Part shown: one piece after another, positions 33,886-43,017 of the stretch
Numbering within the stretch: the first letter of the stretch is position 1
Layout: each line of letters opens with the position of its first letter
Origin: JACQNR01 sp049515175
GTDB taxonomy: Bacteria; Acidobacteriota; Terriglobia; UBA7540
Assembly (NCBI GenBank): GCA_049515175.1
Contig: JBEKUI010000004.1
Coordinates: 1-51,157, forward strand
DNA length: 51,157 nucleotides
Direction of reading: 5' to 3'
Notes under the pieces: generated by a model
The model's database searches: none
What the model saw: the letters and a program-made list of their open reading frames with translations, nothing else
What the model was told of the DNA's origin: nothing
Position numbers and translations under genes: made by a program

Positions 33886-33922
33886 TAGCCAGTGCGTATT
33901 ACGAGGTGGACTACCATGACGC
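33886..33922 (+). repeat. Direct repeat covering a permease start region, copy 1
   Basis: This 37-bp unit, from TAG to the first codons after ATG 33916, matches 35062-35098 at 35 of 37 positions. In the second copy the leading TAG is the stop codon of the preceding permease. In this copy no permease ends there. The pattern suggests tandem duplication from an ancestor in which one permease directly followed another, with later loss of an upstream copy. Confidence 0.85.
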
Positions 33923-35064
33923 ACGGCCAATTCGTCTCTCGAAACTTACTCCGCAACCGTCGGCGCACTATCCTGACCACGGCCAGCATGGCATTGTTTT
34001 TCTTCCTGCTGGTCTTGATGTCCGCGACCCACCGCTATCTCAGCGCCCAAGACCCGAGCTACGATCGAATTGCTCAAGTGCTGATCGTCACCTCGCGCGT
34101 GTCCCCTTCGATGATCCCTCTGCCGCGCAGCTACGAGCGTCAAATCGCGACTGTCCCCGGCGTGGACGGTGTGAGTCCGTTCGTGACTTTCGACGCCCAT
34201 TACGGGAGTGACCCCGGGTTTCTCGTTGCCTTCCCCTCGCATCCCGAAGTCATCTTCAAGATATTCAACACCTGGCAGGTGCCCGAGGATCAGCGCCGCG
34301 CTTACATGAGCGAAAAGGTCGCACTGATTGCCGGACGCAAGACGGCGGAGCGTTTCGGCTGGAAACTGGGGGACCGCGTTCCTCTTTCCAGCCCCGGCCA
34401 CGGCGTGACGATGGACCTGGTTCTGCGCGCCATCTACACCAACCCGGACGACGAAAGCATTCTCTCCTTCCACTGGGACTACTTCCAGGATATGCGGCGA
34501 GCGACCGACCAGGGCGCCGTATTTTGGGTGGTTACCAAATCTCCCCAGGACGTTCCGCGGGTAATCCAGGCCATCGACACGATGTTTCGCAACGGTCCCA
34601 TCGAAACCCAGACCCAGACGATGAAGCAGTTCATGCTGGATTTTCTGGGGAAGCTCGGCAATGTGAAGCTGATTCTGGTGAGCGTTTCCGCCGCCATGCT
34701 CTTCGCGATGATGCTGATCATGGCCAACACCATGGCCATGTCTATTCGGGAGCGGACGACGGAGCTGGCGGTGTTGCGCGCCCTGGGATTTCGCACCGCG
34801 CAGTTGCTCAGGATGCTGACTATTGAATCGCTGGCCATTTCGTTGAGCGGCACGGCGGCGGGCTGCCTGGCTGGATGGGGAATATGTCTCCTGGTGAGGA
34901 ACTATCGCATCGGTGGATGGGTGCAGGCAGCGATTCGGCTGGATGCCGTGACCCTGGGTCTGGCGCTCGCGGCCGCCGTGGGCATCGCCCTCGTCAGCAC
35001 GCTCTTGCCTGCCTACCGCGCCACCCGCACCGGGATTGCCGACGCACTGCGTTACGCGGGTTAG
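33916..35064 (+). CDS. FtsX/MacB-type ABC permease 2
   Basis: The 382-residue permease starts at ATG 33916, chosen for the GAGGTGG ribosome-binding site. A GTG at 33892 is in frame but lies inside the repeat. It has an N-terminal span (TASMALFFFLLVLMS), a periplasmic domain with the paralogue motif DDESILSFHWDY, then three spans and MSIRERTTELAVLRALGFR, ending GIADALRYAG. It is closest to permease 3, which begins with nearly the same leader and MT-GQFV start. Cytoplasmic-membrane component of an ABC exporter or lipoprotein-release type system. Confidence 0.93.
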   Translation: MTHGQFVSRNLLRNRRRTILTTASMALFFFLLVLMSATHRYLSAQDPSYDRIAQVLIVTSRVSPSMIPLPRSYERQIATVPGVDGVSPFVTFDAHYGSDPGFLVAFPSHPEVIFKIFNTWQVPEDQRRAYMSEKVALIAGRKTAERFGWKLGDRVPLSSPGHGVTMDLVLRAIYTNPDDESILSFHWDYFQDMRRATDQGAVFWVVTKSPQDVPRVIQAIDTMFRNGPIETQTQTMKQFMLDFLGKLGNVKLILVSVSAAMLFAMMLIMANTMAMSIRERTTELAVLRALGFRTAQLLRMLTIESLAISLSGTAAGCLAGWGICLLVRNYRIGGWVQAAIRLDAVTLGLALAAAVGIALVSTLLPAYRATRTGIADALRYAG

Positions 35065-35098
35065 CCAGTGCGTATTACAAGGTGGACAACCATGACGC
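35062..35098 (+). repeat. Direct repeat covering a permease start region, copy 2
   Basis: This is the second copy of the 37-bp unit at 33886. It joins the stop codon of permease 2 to the ribosome-binding site (AAGGTGG) and start of permease 3. Confidence 0.85.
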
Positions 35099-36234
35099 GC
35101 GGCCAGTTCGTCACCCGCAACCTGCTCCGCAACCCGCGACGCACTCTACTCACCACGGGGAGTGTGGCTGTCTCGATCTGCCTGCTGGCCTCCTTCTTCG
35201 CGACCTACCGCTACATGCAGGCCCCGCCCACGCCGGGTAGCTTTGATCTGGTTTTGATGGTGACATCCCGAACCTCCCTGATGGGGTCGCTGCCGCTGCA
35301 ATACGCTCAGCGGATTTCCAGACTGCCCGGCGTGGCGGCGGTTACACCGATTAACATGGTAGACGCGCTATACGGAGGAGAGGACAAGGTCTTCTTCGCT
35401 CTGGCGTGCGACCCCGAAGCCATCTTCCAGGTGCGCAACGACTGGCGGATGCCCGAAGACCAGCGTCGGGCCTTTCGGGAAGAAAAAGTGGCGCTCGTTT
35501 GCAGTCGGTCGATTGCCGAAAAACACGGCTGGAAGCTTGGCGACCGAATTCAGTTGCGCAGCGGTGGATACCACCTCACCCTGGACCTCGTCCTGCGCGG
35601 AATCTACGCCTCCAATGACGACGAATCCTTGATGGCATTCCACTGGGATTACTTGAACGAGCTGCAAGGCCGGCCCAACAAAGTCGGAGCGTTTTGGGTC
35701 ATGGCGCGCAGTGCCGAGGACGTCCCCAGACTCATGCAGGTGATCGACGGCGAATTCCGCAACAGCGACGCCGAGACTCGCACCCAGCCCATGAAGCAAT
35801 TCGTCCTCGACCTCCTCTCCATGCTGGGGAACGTCAAGCTCATTCTTCTCGGCATTTCCGGGGCGGTAGTCTTTGCCGTCCTGCTCATCGTCTCGAACAG
35901 CATGGGGATGTCCATTCGCGAGCGGACCGCCGAGCTGGCCGTGATGCGCGCCCTGGGCTTCCGCACCGGGCAGGTGCTGGGCATGTTGACGGCGGAGTCC
36001 CTGGCCATCGGCATTTCCGGGGCGGCACTAGGTTGCTTGACCGCCGCGATTCTGTTCACGATCGCCTCCGGATACCAGATGAGCGGCGCCATGCCCCTCC
36101 ACATTCAGATCGACGCTCCCACCGTAGGCATGGCCATGATCGCGGCGGCTGTAATCAGCCTGGTGAGCACACTGCTGCCCGCTTACCGCGCCTCGCGGCT
36201 TAGCGTCGCACAGGCCCTGCGCTTTGTGGGTTGA
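35092..36234 (+). CDS. FtsX/MacB-type ABC permease 3
   Basis: The 380-residue permease starts at ATG 35092 with AAGGTGG, inside the repeated leader. It has the same plan as permease 2: an N-terminal span (GSVAVSICLLASFFA), DDESLMAFHWDY in the periplasmic domain, MSIRERTAELAVMRALGFR and the ending SVAQALRFVG. A 190-bp spacer follows before permease 4. Together with permease 2 it looks like the product of a fairly recent duplication. Confidence 0.93.
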   Translation: MTRGQFVTRNLLRNPRRTLLTTGSVAVSICLLASFFATYRYMQAPPTPGSFDLVLMVTSRTSLMGSLPLQYAQRISRLPGVAAVTPINMVDALYGGEDKVFFALACDPEAIFQVRNDWRMPEDQRRAFREEKVALVCSRSIAEKHGWKLGDRIQLRSGGYHLTLDLVLRGIYASNDDESLMAFHWDYLNELQGRPNKVGAFWVMARSAEDVPRLMQVIDGEFRNSDAETRTQPMKQFVLDLLSMLGNVKLILLGISGAVVFAVLLIVSNSMGMSIRERTAELAVMRALGFRTGQVLGMLTAESLAIGISGAALGCLTAAILFTIASGYQMSGAMPLHIQIDAPTVGMAMIAAAVISLVSTLLPAYRASRLSVAQALRFVG

Positions 36235-36424
36235 GGGGCTCCGTCCGATGCCGAAGCATCCCAGGCGGTAGAGGACGGCAGAAACGGCAACCCAGGGAAA
36301 CGATGGGGACTGACAGCTTGTCCGTGTAATCGTAGGGCGTCATCAGCGGCCGGGTTCTGGCCTGCGGCGCGCCCGTGTTAAGATTGATTTGAGTCAACCG
36401 GATCACCGGAAATGTGAATCGAAG

Positions 36425-37558
36425 ATGTGGCGACTGGTCCTGAAGAACCTGTTGCGCAACAAACGGCGCTCGTTCCTTACCGGGTCGAGCGTGGCCGTGT
36501 CGTTGTTTCTACTTTCCGCTCTGGCCATGGTGTACACGGCTCTGGGCGCGCCGCTCCGCAACGCCGACAACATCCCCATCATGATGGTGCGCCGGTCGGC
36601 CGGAATCATCTTCCCCTTGCCCCTGAGCCACGGCCCGAAAATTCGGGCAATCCCGGGGGTAGTGGCCTGCGCTTCCCTGAGCTGGTTTGGCGGCTATTGG
36701 AAAGACCCTGCCAACCAGTTTGCCAACTTCGCCGTAGACGCGGAGCATGTCTTTGAAGTGCAAATGGCCTCGACCATTCCACCCGATCAGAAAGAGGCTT
36801 TCATCCGCGATCGGACGGGGGCGGTGGCGGGGCGTCGCCTGGCCGAGCGATTTGGCTGGAAGGTCGGCGATCGAATTACGTTGCTGGGCAGCCCCTATGG
36901 CGTCACTCCGGAATTGACCCTGCGTGGCATTTACAGCGGCGGCCCGGATGACCAACTCTGGTTTCATTGGGAGTACATGAACGAGTCGATCGGCCGGATG
37001 AACATGGTTGGGCTTTACTGGGTTCGCCTGGAGAAACCGGAGATGGCCTCGCGCGTCGGGCAGGCCATCGACCAGATGTTCCGCAACACCGACAATGAGA
37101 CCAAGACCGAGTCGCTGAGCGCGTTCCTCCTCAGTTTTATCGCCATGCTCGGAAACGTCCGGCTGATCATCCTGATGATTGGCTCGGCGGTGACTTTTGC
37201 CATCCTGCTGGTGGTGACCAACACCATGGCGATGTCGATCCGCGAACGGTTTGCGGAGGCGGCGGTGATGCGGAGCCTGGGTTATCGCCCCGCCCACATC
37301 GTCGGCCTTTTCATGGCCGAATCCATCGCGCTGACGATGCTCGGGGCGCTCGTCGGAATCGGGGGAGCCAAGCTGCTCTTCGACGCCATCGCGCTCTCGC
37401 AACTCGGCCAGTTCGTGTTCGCGGATATGCGCTTGCGGCCTGAGACGCTTGTGCTGTGCTTCTCGATCGCGCTCGGAATTTCCCTGCTGGCGGTTTCCCT
37501 GCCGGCGTACCGGGCGGCGAAGGGAAACATCGCCATGGCCCTGCGCTTTGTGGGATGA
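36425..37558 (+). CDS. FtsX/MacB-type ABC permease 4
   Basis: The 377-residue permease starts at ATG 36425, which aligns with the starts of its paralogues. The TTG at 36389 is less likely. It opens MWRLVLKNLLRNKRRSFLTG, has the periplasmic PDDQLWFHWEYMNE motif, then MSIRERFAEAAVMRSLGYR, and ends NIAMALRFVG. Its N-terminus and its SWFGG and NFAVD periplasmic segments are closer to permease 1 than to permeases 2 and 3. Confidence 0.93.
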   Translation: MWRLVLKNLLRNKRRSFLTGSSVAVSLFLLSALAMVYTALGAPLRNADNIPIMMVRRSAGIIFPLPLSHGPKIRAIPGVVACASLSWFGGYWKDPANQFANFAVDAEHVFEVQMASTIPPDQKEAFIRDRTGAVAGRRLAERFGWKVGDRITLLGSPYGVTPELTLRGIYSGGPDDQLWFHWEYMNESIGRMNMVGLYWVRLEKPEMASRVGQAIDQMFRNTDNETKTESLSAFLLSFIAMLGNVRLIILMIGSAVTFAILLVVTNTMAMSIRERFAEAAVMRSLGYRPAHIVGLFMAESIALTMLGALVGIGGAKLLFDAIALSQLGQFVFADMRLRPETLVLCFSIALGISLLAVSLPAYRAAKGNIAMALRFVG

Positions 37559-37563
37559 ACTTT

Positions 37564-37586
37564 AGCGGCGGTCATAGACCGCCGCT
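37564..37586. repeat. Dispersed GC-rich hairpin repeat
   Basis: AGCGGCGGTC and GACCGCCGCT are perfect 10-bp arms around ATA, followed by ACAG. The 3' part recurs between purU and trpB (23044-23060) with one change. Here it fills the 45-bp gap between permeases 4 and 5. It could weaken transcription into permease 5 without ending it, as the T-tract is missing. Confidence 0.7.
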
Positions 37587-37603
37587 ACAGAAAGAGAATC
37601 TTG

Positions 37604-38767
37604 ATGGCGATTCCACTCAAATACAATCTGCGCAATATCGCAGTACGGCGAACGACCACCGCGATGACGGCCTTCAGCATCACGCTCACGGTGACGGTCT
37701 TTGTGGTTCTGATGGCCCTGGCGCAGGGGCTGCAAAGCTCGCTCACCGCCACCGGGAATCCTCTCAACCTGATGGTCCTGCGTGACGGGTCACAATCGGA
37801 GACGCAAAGCTCCGTGCAACGTGACGCGCTCCAGACGCTCAGGTACCTGGAAGGAATCGCCAAAAACGAAAAGGGCGAGCCGCGCGTTTCGCCGGAGCTG
37901 GTCGTGCTGATCAACCTGCCGCGGCGCAATCAGACGCAGGGATCGAATGTGACGATTCGCGGCCTGGGACCGGAAGGCTTCACGCTGCGGAACAACTTCA
38001 AGTTGGTCGAAGGCCGTGAGTTCAAGTCCGGGCTGCGCGAGGTCATCGTCTCCAAGCGCATCGCGGAGCGCTTCCAGAACTGCTCGCTGGGCGACAAGCT
38101 GAAGGTTGCCAAGGGCTACTGGACCGTGGTCGGGGTCTTTGACGCCGGCAACACCGCCTACGCCTCGGAAATCTGGACGGATGCTGATGGGCTGGGACAA
38201 GACTTCGATCGCGACGCCTATTCGAGCGTCTTTATCCGCGCCACGGACACCGCCGCTCTGAACCGTCTCAAGCAACAAGTGACCGACGACCGCCGCCTGC
38301 ATCAGAAAGCGCAGACGGAGCTCGAGTATTACGAGCGTCAAACCCGTTCCGCCGGGCCCATCAAGTTTCTGGGAATCTTCATCGCGGCTCTCATGGCCGT
38401 GGGGGCGTCGTTCGCCGCCATGAACACCATGTACGCGGCGGTGGCGCGCCGCACCAAGGAAATCGGCGCGCTGCGCGTGGTCGGCTTCTCGCGCGGGAGC
38501 ATCCTGCTCTCCTTCATCATCGAGTCGGTGATCATTGCTGCCATCGGTGGCTTCCTGGGCTGCATGCTCGCCCTGCCCATCAACGGGGTGAGCACCGGCA
38601 CCACCAACTTCGCCACCTTCAGCGAGCTGGCCTTCAGCTTCCGGGTGACCCCGCAGCTTTTGCTGCAGGGGATGATCTTTTCTGTGATCATGGGATTTCT
38701 TGGAGGCCTATTCCCTGCCTGGCGCGCTGCGCACGAGAACATCGTCACGGCGCTGCGCTCGACGTAG
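37604..38767 (+). CDS. FtsX/MacB-type ABC permease 5 (divergent)
   Basis: The 387-residue permease starts at ATG 37604. It keeps the four-span plan (MTAFSITLTVTVFVVLMAL, then VARRTKEIGALRVVGFSRG). Its periplasmic domain is unlike permeases 1-4 and resembles the MacB/LolC-type beta domain (NVTIRGLGPEGFTL, EVIVSKRIAERF). It ends VTALRST. It is probably the canonical partner of the adaptor and ATPase that follow, while permeases 1-4 are the expanded group. Confidence 0.93.
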   Translation: MAIPLKYNLRNIAVRRTTTAMTAFSITLTVTVFVVLMALAQGLQSSLTATGNPLNLMVLRDGSQSETQSSVQRDALQTLRYLEGIAKNEKGEPRVSPELVVLINLPRRNQTQGSNVTIRGLGPEGFTLRNNFKLVEGREFKSGLREVIVSKRIAERFQNCSLGDKLKVAKGYWTVVGVFDAGNTAYASEIWTDADGLGQDFDRDAYSSVFIRATDTAALNRLKQQVTDDRRLHQKAQTELEYYERQTRSAGPIKFLGIFIAALMAVGASFAAMNTMYAAVARRTKEIGALRVVGFSRGSILLSFIIESVIIAAIGGFLGCMLALPINGVSTGTTNFATFSELAFSFRVTPQLLLQGMIFSVIMGFLGGLFPAWRAAHENIVTALRST

Positions 38768-38800
38768 AAGACATTGGAAATGGAGACGGATTTCTGAGCA

Positions 38801-40174
38801 ATGGATAGTCGGCAAAAAGATTTGAGCGTCTTGCAGATCGACCGCTCGCGCAAAGAGTCGCTGGAGCCCAAGGGGAAAACCCCCTGGGGGCCGCTGCTCT
38901 ACGTGGGGGCGGGCGTGGTCTTCGTGTTGATCGTGGGAGTGGCGTTCTCCGGCATCTTCGCCCAAGCGCCGGAGGTCGAAGTCCAGCGCGTGACGCTGGA
39001 GCGTAGCGGTGCCTCGGGCGGTAGCGTCGTGTTGACCGCCGGCGGGTACATCGTTGCCCACCACACCATTCAAGTGAGCTCGAAGGTCGTCGGCCGGGTC
39101 GCCCAGATCGGAATCGAGAAAGGCGACAAGGTAAAGGAAGGACAGGTGCTGGTGCGTCTTGAGGACACGGAATTCCAGGCGCAACTGGGGCAAGCGAAAG
39201 CGAATCTGAACGTCGCGAAGTCGCGCCTGCAGGAACTCGAGACCGGTTCGCGCCCGCAGGAAATCGACGCCGCGCGCGCCGCGACCGAAGAAGCTCAGGC
39301 CAATTTTCAGAACGCCGAACTCAACCTTAAGCGCGTCGAAGATCTGGCCGGGCAAGCCATCGCCTCCCAGCAGCAGCTCGATAACGCGCGGACGCAATAC
39401 AACGTCACCAAAGCTCAGCTCGAAAGCGCCCGGAAGCGCTACGACCTGGTGAAGATCGGGCCGCGCCGCGAGCAGATCGATTACGCGCGCGCCCAGGCCG
39501 CCCAGGCACAGGCGGCCGTGGACTACGCGCAGACGATGCTCGACTCGACGCTTATCCGCGCCCCCGTCTCCGGCACGGTGCTCGAGCGCTCCATCGAAAA
39601 GGGCGAACTGGTTTCCACCATGAACTTTGGCGGAACGGGCGGGGTGAAAGCTTCCGTCTGCTCGCTCGCCGACCTGAACGACTTGCAGGTGGAACTGGAC
39701 ATCAATCAGAACGACTTCCCGAGAATCTCACCCAACCAGGAGTGCCTGGTCACCGCCGACGCCTATCCCGACCGCGTGCACAAGGGCGTGGTGGAAGAGA
39801 TCGCGCCGCAGGCGAACCGGCAGAAGGCGACGATCCAGGTGAAGGTCAAGATCCTCCAGCCCGATGATTATCTGCGGCCGGAGATGAATGCCCACGTTTC
39901 ATTTCTGGCTCCGGCTTCCAAGGATAAGCCCGCCGCCAGCGCGCCGCGGGAAATGCTTTCGGTCCCACGCGCCGCCATCGTGCAGAACGACGGAAAGTCG
40001 GCGGTCTTCGTGCTCGACGGAACGCACGTCCGGCTGAAACCCATCGAAGTGGGCCGCGACCTGGGCGACCGCCTGGAAGTCGGCGACGGCCTGGGGCCCA
40101 ACGACCGCGTTGTCATTCGCGGGTTGGAAGGTCTGACTTCCGGCCAACGTGTGCGCGTGAAACAGGGAGCGTGA
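38801..40174 (+). CDS. HlyD/MacA-type membrane fusion protein
   Basis: The 457-residue adaptor has a single N-terminal anchor (LLYVGAGVVFVLIVGVAFSG), a split lipoyl domain (KVVGRVAQIGIEKGDKVKEG, STLIRAPVSGTVLERSIEKG), a long coiled-coil hairpin and a C-terminal beta-barrel and membrane-proximal region. It would link the ABC permeases to an outer-membrane channel. The only channel in this cluster is the STAS-TolC fusion, so the two pumps may share it. Confidence 0.94.
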   Translation: MDSRQKDLSVLQIDRSRKESLEPKGKTPWGPLLYVGAGVVFVLIVGVAFSGIFAQAPEVEVQRVTLERSGASGGSVVLTAGGYIVAHHTIQVSSKVVGRVAQIGIEKGDKVKEGQVLVRLEDTEFQAQLGQAKANLNVAKSRLQELETGSRPQEIDAARAATEEAQANFQNAELNLKRVEDLAGQAIASQQQLDNARTQYNVTKAQLESARKRYDLVKIGPRREQIDYARAQAAQAQAAVDYAQTMLDSTLIRAPVSGTVLERSIEKGELVSTMNFGGTGGVKASVCSLADLNDLQVELDINQNDFPRISPNQECLVTADAYPDRVHKGVVEEIAPQANRQKATIQVKVKILQPDDYLRPEMNAHVSFLAPASKDKPAASAPREMLSVPRAAIVQNDGKSAVFVLDGTHVRLKPIEVGRDLGDRLEVGDGLGPNDRVVIRGLEGLTSGQRVRVKQGA

Positions 40175-40247
40175 ATCGCAATCGGCTTTCCCCGGCAGGC
40201 GTGGAATCCGGGCCGCCCGCGAGCGACACCGTCAAAAGGAAATATCC

Positions 40248-40934
40248 ATGGCAAAACTCGTCGTCGAAATCAGTGACTTGTCCAAGATCTTCCAGCGCGA
40301 TTCGTTTAAAGTGGCGGCGCTTGAGAGCATCACCCTCACCATCAGCGAGGGGGAGTTTGTCTGCCTCATGGGCCCGTCGGGCTCCGGCAAGACCACCCTG
40401 CTCAACATCATCGCCGGCATCGACCGTCCGACGGGTGGACGACTCCGCGTGCTGGAGGAGGAGATTAACGCTCTCAGTGAAGACCGCCTGGCCGCCTGGC
40501 GCAACGTCCACGTCGGGTTCGTCTTCCAGACCTTTAACCTCATCCCGGTACTCACTGCCTATGAGAACGTCGAGCTGCCTCTACTCCTCACCAAGCTCTC
40601 CAACAAAGAGCGGAAAGATCACGTGCTCGCGGCTCTCAAGCTGGTCGGATTGGAGGACCGCATTCATCACTATCCGCGGCAACTCTCCGGCGGCCAGGAG
40701 CAGCGCGTGGCCATCGCGCGCGCGATCGTTACGGACCCCACCCTGCTGATGGCCGACGAGCCCACCGGGGACCTCGACGCCCACTCCGCCGACGAGATCC
40801 TGGACATCCTCAGCCGTTTGAATAAGGACTTTAAGAAAACCATCATCATGGTGACGCACGACCCGCGCGCCGCCCATCACGCCACAGTGGTCAGGCACCT
40901 GGAAAAAGGTCAGCTTCTTCCCTTGGGTCAGTAG
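40248..40934 (+). CDS. ABC transporter ATPase (MacB/LolD type)
   Basis: The 228-residue ATPase has Walker A GPSGSGKT (42-49), Q-loop VFQTFNL, signature LSGGQEQRVAIARA, Walker B LLMADEPTGDLD and switch His in VTHDP. It is the only ATP-binding subunit for five permease genes in a row, so different permease pairs may compete for it. The operon appears to end here. The next gene is convergent. Confidence 0.96.
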   Translation: MAKLVVEISDLSKIFQRDSFKVAALESITLTISEGEFVCLMGPSGSGKTTLLNIIAGIDRPTGGRLRVLEEEINALSEDRLAAWRNVHVGFVFQTFNLIPVLTAYENVELPLLLTKLSNKERKDHVLAALKLVGLEDRIHHYPRQLSGGQEQRVAIARAIVTDPTLLMADEPTGDLDAHSADEILDILSRLNKDFKKTIIMVTHDPRAAHHATVVRHLEKGQLLPLGQ

Positions 40935-41058
40935 TCAGGCCCTCATGCCACGGAGAGGAGTTCTTATACGGCGCGAGCAACTTCTGCGCCCACCGTGGAA
41001 GTGGACGGTTGTGCCGGGGGGACCCGCACAGGCAGAGGGAAGGAAAGAATGAGGGAGC

Positions 41059-41099
41059 GCAGGCAGGAGCGCCATGGCCTCCATGGTGCCCCCGCCTGC
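41059..41099. terminator. Possible bidirectional hairpin between convergent genes
   Basis: GCAGGC (41059-41064) pairs with GCCTGC (41094-41099), and an inner CGCCATGG/CCATGGTG stem nearly completes a long hairpin. It lies between the ATPase gene and the convergent TIM-barrel gene. No T-tract is seen on either strand, so function as a terminator is uncertain. Confidence 0.35.
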
Positions 41100-41142
41100 G
41101 TTTCATAACCAACGAGGAGAGTCTGCTTTCTGCTTTCCGTCC

Positions 41143-42066
41143 TTACACCGCCAGCTTGCTCAGGTAATCGTAGCTCATCTTGACGCTCTCGATGGGCGGC
41201 CGTCCGCAGTAATCCTGCTCGACGAAGTAATATCTCAGCCCACCTTTCGGGGCGGCGGTAAAGATGCGCTTCCAATCGATGGTCCCTTGCCCCACCTCGG
41301 CAAACAGTTTCGCACCCTTTTCGGCATCGAGCTCGGTTGCGGGAGAATTCCCCGCCACGAGGTCTTTGATGTGCAGCAGCGGGAAGCGCCCCGGGTTATT
41401 CTCCATGTAGGTCACGGGATCCTGTCCGGCGTGAGTGACCCAGAAGCAATCCATTTCGATTTTCACCAGCTCGGGATCAAGTGACTTCAGCAGGAAGTCG
41501 AAGGCGGTCGTGTCCCCGAACTTCTGAAACTCGAAGTTGTGGTTGTGGTAGGCGAAGGTGAGCCCCGCCTTCTTGCACTGTTCGCCCGTTTTGTTGAAAA
41601 ACTCCACGAAGCGCTTGTACTGATCGAGCGTGCGCCGCTCGGCGGGTTTGTCGAGGATCGGCATGACCAGGTACTCGCAGCCGACCCCCTTGGCCTCCTC
41701 GATGCACTTGGCCACGCTCTTGCGGAGTTTGGCCATCAGCCAGTGGCCGCTGGGGGCCTTCAGGCCGTTGTCATCCAGGATCTTCTTCACTTCCGCCGGC
41801 GACTTACCGTAGAAATCGTAAACCTCGACGTTTTTGTAGCCGATGGCGGCAACTTGTTTGATGACCCCCTCGAAATCCTTGGCGATCGTGTCGCGCAGCG
41901 TGTAAAGCTGCAAGCCCACCGGAATGCCCAGGGGCGGGCCCGTAGGCTCAGGTTTGGATGGCGCGGGTTCGGGCGTTTGAGTGCATGAAATGCTGGCAAT
42001 GGCCGGGATCGAAGCCAATCCCGTGGCGCCCTTGCGCAGAAACTCTCGGCGATTGATTGGACTCAT
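41143..42066 (-). CDS. Tat-exported sugar phosphate isomerase/epimerase-like protein
   Basis: The 307-residue protein has a Tat signal (RREFLRK, residues 6-12) and a hydrophobic run ending SIS-Cys28, a plausible lipobox. The rest is an AP-endonuclease-2/xylose-isomerase-type TIM barrel, with metal-site-like segments such as TFAYHNHNFEF, EMDCFWVTHAG and LHIKDL. Members of this family act on sugars or inositols, usually with a divalent metal. The substrate is not predictable. The start at 42066 is fixed by the Tat motif. Confidence 0.9.
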   Translation of the reverse strand: MSPINRREFLRKGATGLASIPAIASISCTQTPEPAPSKPEPTGPPLGIPVGLQLYTLRDTIAKDFEGVIKQVAAIGYKNVEVYDFYGKSPAEVKKILDDNGLKAPSGHWLMAKLRKSVAKCIEEAKGVGCEYLVMPILDKPAERRTLDQYKRFVEFFNKTGEQCKKAGLTFAYHNHNFEFQKFGDTTAFDFLLKSLDPELVKIEMDCFWVTHAGQDPVTYMENNPGRFPLLHIKDLVAGNSPATELDAEKGAKLFAEVGQGTIDWKRIFTAAPKGGLRYYFVEQDYCGRPPIESVKMSYDYLSKLAV

Positions 42067-42215
42067 GGCAATGAACTCTCCTTGCGTAGAATATCGCGAA
42101 CTGGAAACGGCATAACTATACCGGGTGAATCCCACCCGCGCAATGCCCTGAGGCCCACGACCACGCGGAACCGGACAAACTGACCTCCTGGGCCGCGCAG
42201 CCGTGCTAGCATGGC

Positions 42216-42701
42216 ATGATGGTTCGGTCTCGGCGAAAACACCTCGCGCCCAGCGAGGATGAATTGTTTATGCGGCGCGCACTGCGCGAAGCTCAGAGAG
42301 GTTTTGATGAGCAGGAAGTTCCCGTCGGCGCTGTGGTAGTTCAAGACGGGCAGGTCATCGCGCGCGCTCACAACCAACCTGTTCACCTCCACGACCCTTC
42401 CGCGCACGCGGAGATTCTCGCGTTGCGGCGAGCCGCGCGCCGGCTCGGGAACTACCGCCTGCCCGGCTGCACGCTGTATGCTACAATTGAACCGTGCGCG
42501 ATGTGTGCAGGCGCCATCGTGCAGGCGCGGCTGAAGCGGCTGGTCTTTGGCGCACGCGATCACAAGGCCGGCGCGGCCGGTTCCGCCCTCGCGGTCCTCA
42601 ACCACCCGAAATTGAATCACCAGGTCGAGATCGCGAGCGGAGTGCTCGCCGAAGAGTGTGCTGCGATCATCCGCCAGTTCTTCCGTCGGAAGCGCAAATA
42701 G
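42216..42701 (+). CDS. tadA: tRNA-specific adenosine deaminase
   Basis: The 161-residue zinc deaminase has HAE (64-66) and PCAMC (Cys94, Cys97). It converts A34 to inosine in tRNA-Arg(ACG). The start may be 42216 or 42219, as two ATG codons are adjacent and no strong ribosome-binding site is seen. Core chromosomal gene next to tRNA-Ser, which helps place the left limit of the right-hand element. Confidence 0.95.
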   Translation: MMVRSRRKHLAPSEDELFMRRALREAQRGFDEQEVPVGAVVVQDGQVIARAHNQPVHLHDPSAHAEILALRRAARRLGNYRLPGCTLYATIEPCAMCAGAIVQARLKRLVFGARDHKAGAAGSALAVLNHPKLNHQVEIASGVLAEECAAIIRQFFRRKRK

Positions 42702-42779
42702 GGGGACATGAACCTCCTGCTCAATGGTGAGATCGAGCGTCGCCATTCAACCATCGGGGAACACATTCCACGCTGGCCT

Positions 42780-42821
42780 ACCCGATGGGTCAATGACCCG
42801 ATGGCTCGATGACCCGATAAG
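42780..42821. repeat. 16-bp tandem repeat, about 2.6 copies
   Basis: Units ACCCGATGGGTCAATG, ACCCGATGGCTCGATG and a partial ACCCGATAAG lie end to end just upstream of tRNA-Ser. They could be replication-slippage products. No function is evident. Confidence 0.75.
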
Positions 42822-42826
42822 TTCGC

Positions 42827-42920
42827 GGAGAGGTACCGAAGTGGTCATAACGGGGGCGCCTCGAAAGCGTCTTGCCTGCCAAAAGCGGGCACGTGGGTTC
42901 GAATCCCACCCTCTCCGCCA
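42827..42920 (+). tRNA. tRNA-Ser (anticodon CGA)
   Basis: The 94-nt gene has a long variable arm typical of serine tRNAs. The acceptor stem GGAGAGG/CCTCTCC, the T-loop GGTTCGAATCC and an encoded CCA (42918-42920) are clear. The anticodon stem GGCGC/GCGTC holds the loop CTCGAAA, giving anticodon CGA. A tyrosine recombinase begins 97 bp downstream in the same direction, so the tRNA 3' end is the likely attachment site of the right-hand element. Confidence 0.95.
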
Positions 42921-43017
42921 GTCCTTTAGAATGAGTGGGCTAGATGCCATCCTAAAATCTTCCTAAGACATCCCGTGGATTTCCCAACTTTCCAGTACTT
43001 AGGAGAAGAGGGAAACT

